From: Altererythrobacter lutimaris | Lineage (GTDB): Bacteria > Pseudomonadota > Alphaproteobacteria > Sphingomonadales > Sphingomonadaceae | Length of the DNA stretch: 64,000 bases | Direction of reading: 5' to 3' | Assembly (NCBI RefSeq): GCF_013371495.1 | Contig: NZ_JABWTA010000001.1 | Span: 1,906,001 to 1,970,000 of the forward strand | Shown: in pieces, positions 62,147 through 64,000 of the stretch | How the letters are laid out: each line of letters begins with the position of its first letter | Numbering within the stretch: the first letter of the stretch is position 1 | Made by a program: the position numbers and the translations under genes | The notes under the pieces: model-generated | What the model saw: the letters and a program-made list of their open reading frames with translations, nothing else | The model's database searches: none | Told to the model about the DNA's origin: nothing

Positions 62147-62400
62147 GCGGCAAGCTCCCTCGCTTTTGTAACGATCGCGGTAATCTCGTCGAGCAATTCG
62201 AGCCGCTGCTTCTTCAGCGTCTCCATCCGCTCATCACTGGCAGCCTCGGCCTGAGCTTCGATGCGGTGCACATCGCGGTTTACCGTGTGATACGCCTCCG
62301 CAAGCCGCGCGAAATGCGCATCCGACTGCTTCAATCGCGTCAGCACTTCGCGATCACGCTTGAAGATCGCCGTGAGTTCATTGGGTGTGTGCTGGGACAT
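62143..62400 (-). CDS. YdcH/DUF465 family protein
   Basis: An 85-residue helical protein of the DUF465 (YdcH) family: LTAIFKRDREVLTRLKQSDAHFARLAEAYHTVNRDVHRIE and METLKKQRLELLDEI are the conserved coiled-coil halves. Unknown role, common in proteobacteria. The ATG at 62400 has AAAAAGGAGAGG before it. A perfect FNR/FixK-type box lies 65-78 bases upstream on its side. Confidence 0.85.
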   Translation of the reverse strand: MSQHTPNELTAIFKRDREVLTRLKQSDAHFARLAEAYHTVNRDVHRIEAQAEAASDERMETLKKQRLELLDEITAIVTKARELAA

Positions 62401-62464
62401 GGGCCGAGCCTCTCCTTTTTCCATTGGTAGAAGGAGACAATGGCCGATCAAACCGCCACGCGCC

Positions 62465-62478
62465 TTGATCCAGATCAA
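62465..62478. promoter_or_regulatory. FNR/FixK-type box
   Basis: TTGATCCAGATCAA is a perfect TTGAT-N4-ATCAA inverted repeat, the consensus for FNR and FixK proteins. It is centred 71 bases before the YdcH-like start (62400), allowing an activating -41.5 position on that side, and 200 bases before the next plus-strand gene. No other perfect copy was noticed in the window. Confidence 0.65.
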
Positions 62479-62680
62479 GCATGTTGGATACGCATGTTAC
62501 ACAGTCCAGGGAGAAAAACTTCGCACACCCAATTCGGGCGTAAAGTGCTGATAGGATGAGAAAAATCGCCATTCCATTCGCTTAGCAGCGCAAATGGCGT
62601 GTAGGACAGGGATATTCGCGCCGCCAGCATGGACACATCCAGCTTGGCAAGCGGCGCGCGGCGCGCTTATCCTGCGTCCT

Positions 62681-63169
62681 ATGGGAAAAGTGCGCGCTTG
62701 CGAATTGCCCGAAGGCAGCCTGCTCGCCGGATTTGGCGGGGCAGATGACTATCGCGATTGTTTCTGCCGCGAGGTGCCGGGCGAAGTGTCGCTCGAGCAA
62801 TATATCGAGCGGTTTTATTCGAGCGCGGTGTTCCGGCCGGAGCGGGTTGTGCTTGGCCTGATCGGGAGAGGCGCGTCAGCGGAGGACATCCGCGCGCTGG
62901 CCAGCGGCGAGAGCGATCAGATTGCTGTGTGGAAAGTGGTAGAACGCAAACCCGATGAGATCCTGCTGCTCTCGCGTGACACCAACACGGCGAGTTGGCT
63001 GGCGGTGTCCTCAAGTAGCGAAGCGGTAGGACAGACAAAAAATAAAACCAAACTCCTCTTCGGTTCATGGGTTGGCGGCATCAATGAATCTCGCTGGCGC
63101 GTGATGCTCGCCCCGCATGTGTGGTACTCGCGGCTGCTGCTGGAGAGCGCGGCGAAGGGGCTGTCATGA
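62681..63169 (+). CDS. Hypothetical protein, DUF2867-like
   Basis: A 162-residue, probably cytoplasmic protein. SYSSAVFRPERVVLGLIG-type and FGSWVGGINESRWRVMLAPHVWYSRLLLESA segments recall the DUF2867 family of small beta-barrel proteins, but the match is faint. The stop overlaps the start of the following membrane protein gene (ATGA). The region 62401-62680 before it holds the FNR-type box and no other gene. Confidence 0.55.
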   Translation: MGKVRACELPEGSLLAGFGGADDYRDCFCREVPGEVSLEQYIERFYSSAVFRPERVVLGLIGRGASAEDIRALASGESDQIAVWKVVERKPDEILLLSRDTNTASWLAVSSSSEAVGQTKNKTKLLFGSWVGGINESRWRVMLAPHVWYSRLLLESAAKGLS

Positions 63170-63573
63170 TGCGGATTGTCACAGCGGCCTTCGCCTATTT
63201 CGCGATTGTTTTCGGACTGGGTTTCGTGCTGGGAACGCTGCGCGTGCTGTGGCTCGCCCCGATGGTGGGCGAGACGATTGCCGGATTTATCGAGATGCCG
63301 ATCATTCTCGGCGCAAGCTGGCTCGCCGCGCTGTGGCTGGTCGGCAAATTCGCGATCACACGCAGCCGCGAAGCGCTCGCCATGGGTGCGCTCGCCTTTG
63401 CGCTGCTTATGATGGCTGAAGTGGGGCTCGGCGTGGGCCTGTTTGAAATGACCCCGCGCGAATGGCTCGCCTCGGTCACGCAACCGCCGGGTCTCTACGG
63501 CTTGATCGGACAGGTTGTCTTTGGCCTTATGCCTTGGCTGGTGGTGTTGAGGGGGCTGGCTAGAAGCCGCTAG
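63166..63573 (+). CDS. Four-helix membrane protein, unknown function
   Basis: A 135-residue protein with four hydrophobic helices: AAFAYFAIVFGLGFVLGTLRVLW, AGFIEMPIILGASWLAALWLVG, AMGALAFALLMMAEVGLGVGLF and GLIGQVVFGLMPWLVVL. No family recognised; similar small proteins follow DUF2867-like genes in related genomes as far as I recall. ATG 63166 overlaps the previous stop; ATG 63169 is the alternative. Convergent with the last gene, with the stops overlapping by four bases. Confidence 0.65.
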   Translation: MMRIVTAAFAYFAIVFGLGFVLGTLRVLWLAPMVGETIAGFIEMPIILGASWLAALWLVGKFAITRSREALAMGALAFALLMMAEVGLGVGLFEMTPREWLASVTQPPGLYGLIGQVVFGLMPWLVVLRGLARSR

Positions 63574-64000
63574 GCTTGGTCGGCGTGCTCAATGACGCGG
63601 CGGCAAAGCGCCACAAATTGCTCGTAACTCAGATCGTTTTTCGCGTCATTTGTGCGCCACGCGCAAATCACGAAGTCATAGCGACCATCCTCACCCGAAA
63701 CGTGGTCAACCGTCGGTAGCAGCGCAAACTGCGCCTTGTATTCTGATCGGCCTGCCTTCGACTTGGCATTGTCATAAGTGCTGATGAGCGACCAATCGAG
63801 CTTCTCACCTGTGTAATAGTCATGTGTGCCATGGTCGCAGACAGCAGCGTGAATGGCCTTGCGATATTCCTCCCCACTAATGGCGTGATCCACACGCTTG
63901 CGATCACGCCTGAGGTGAGTGGCAGCCTTGCGCCGAAGCCAGCGAATATAGGTGGAATGGTCGATGCCCAGCTCGGGCGGAACGGTGTACCAACTCTTGT
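63570..64000 (-). CDS. Probable HNH-like protein, cut by the right edge
   Basis: The minus-strand frame is open from base 64000 to a stop at 63570, so the N terminus is missing (143 codons visible). The visible part has AVCDHGTHDYYTGEKLDWSLIS, FALLPTVDHVSGEDGRYDFVICAWRTNDAKNDLSYEQFVALCRRVIEH. The order TGE...LPTVDH...CxWxTNxxK is what I would expect of an HNH-type nuclease fold with degenerate metal ligands, but this is a weak family match. The first in-frame GTG (63893) is not a convincing start because the frame continues upstream with coding-like sequence. Confidence 0.5.
   Translation of the reverse strand, partial: KSWYTVPPELGIDHSTYIRWLRRKAATHLRRDRKRVDHAISGEEYRKAIHAAVCDHGTHDYYTGEKLDWSLISTYDNAKSKAGRSEYKAQFALLPTVDHVSGEDGRYDFVICAWRTNDAKNDLSYEQFVALCRRVIEHADQA

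Noticed and set aside
1..64000. tRNA genes, rRNA genes, CRISPR arrays, insertion sequences, integrase or attachment sites
   Set aside because: None was recognised on either strand while reading; no T-loop consensus within a plausible cloverleaf, no repeat-spacer pattern, no transposase.

Overview
This window looks like chromosomal DNA of an alphaproteobacterium of the order Sphingomonadales, most likely an Erythrobacter-like genus. The evidence is the pairing of cell-cycle regulators (CtrA, DivK), a serine palmitoyltransferase with its own acyl carrier protein (sphingolipid membranes), gene order such as lptB-rpoN and lnt-metK, many alphaproteobacterial families (DUF4167, DUF3572, HIG1-like twin-helix protein, Cys-poor DksA), and dense coding at about 60% G+C. 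No rRNA, tRNA, CRISPR array, insertion sequence or replication origin was seen. Genes are packed on both strands and only one intergenic stretch exceeds 300 bases (38947-39257).

Layout. 0-5 kb: the start of a CDC48-type ATPase, an exported methyltransferase-like protein, the ketoacid CoA-transferase genes scoAB, and a GbsR-type regulator with two membrane proteins. 5-12.7 kb: housekeeping genes metK, lnt, a DUF4167 protein, prmC, prfA, hisS and ppa. 12.7-25.5 kb: two MscS-type channels, lptB-rpoN, ctrA, trmB, an oxidoreductase and a DUF1501/DUF1800 pair. 25.6-34.7 kb: an ACT protein, maeB, mutS, a 3-hydroxyacyl-CoA dehydrogenase, a cobalamin adenosyltransferase and gluQ. 34.8-43.3 kb: small stress and signalling proteins, dksA, a five-gene operon (DUF3572, HAD, RidA, GDPD, GNAT) and divK. 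43.4-47.3 kb: the sphingolipid entry genes acp-spt, a fatty acid hydroxylase and a Crp-like regulator.

47.3-48.8 kb holds the most unusual locus: an apparently intact terminase small subunit gene, the first ~150 codons of a terminase large subunit, and then, out of frame, a DUF2793 domain. I read this as the two ends of a gene transfer agent (GTA) head-tail cluster brought together by one large internal deletion. 49-57.8 kb carries an OmpA protein with a 24-proline linker, a lipoprotein Cu/Zn superoxide dismutase, an MFS transporter, queC, hslO, argD-argF and a two-domain cold-shock protein. 58-61.5 kb is a co-directional cluster of a phosphatase-like protein, a membrane-anchored protein, a second hydroxylase and a GMC oxidoreductase. 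The right end has small membrane proteins, a perfect FNR/FixK-type box and a probable HNH protein cut by the edge.

Regulatory structure seen directly includes a 20-bp palindrome present upstream of the GbsR gene and again (one mismatch) inside the start of the next gene; five ATCT elements spaced 10-11 bp in front of trmB; clustered TTAA motifs with a GANTC site in front of ctrA; and several intrinsic terminators. The C-terminal domain of HisRS is unusually A+T-rich and divergent, suggesting a chimeric gene. All family assignments are from reading the sequence; no database search was run.
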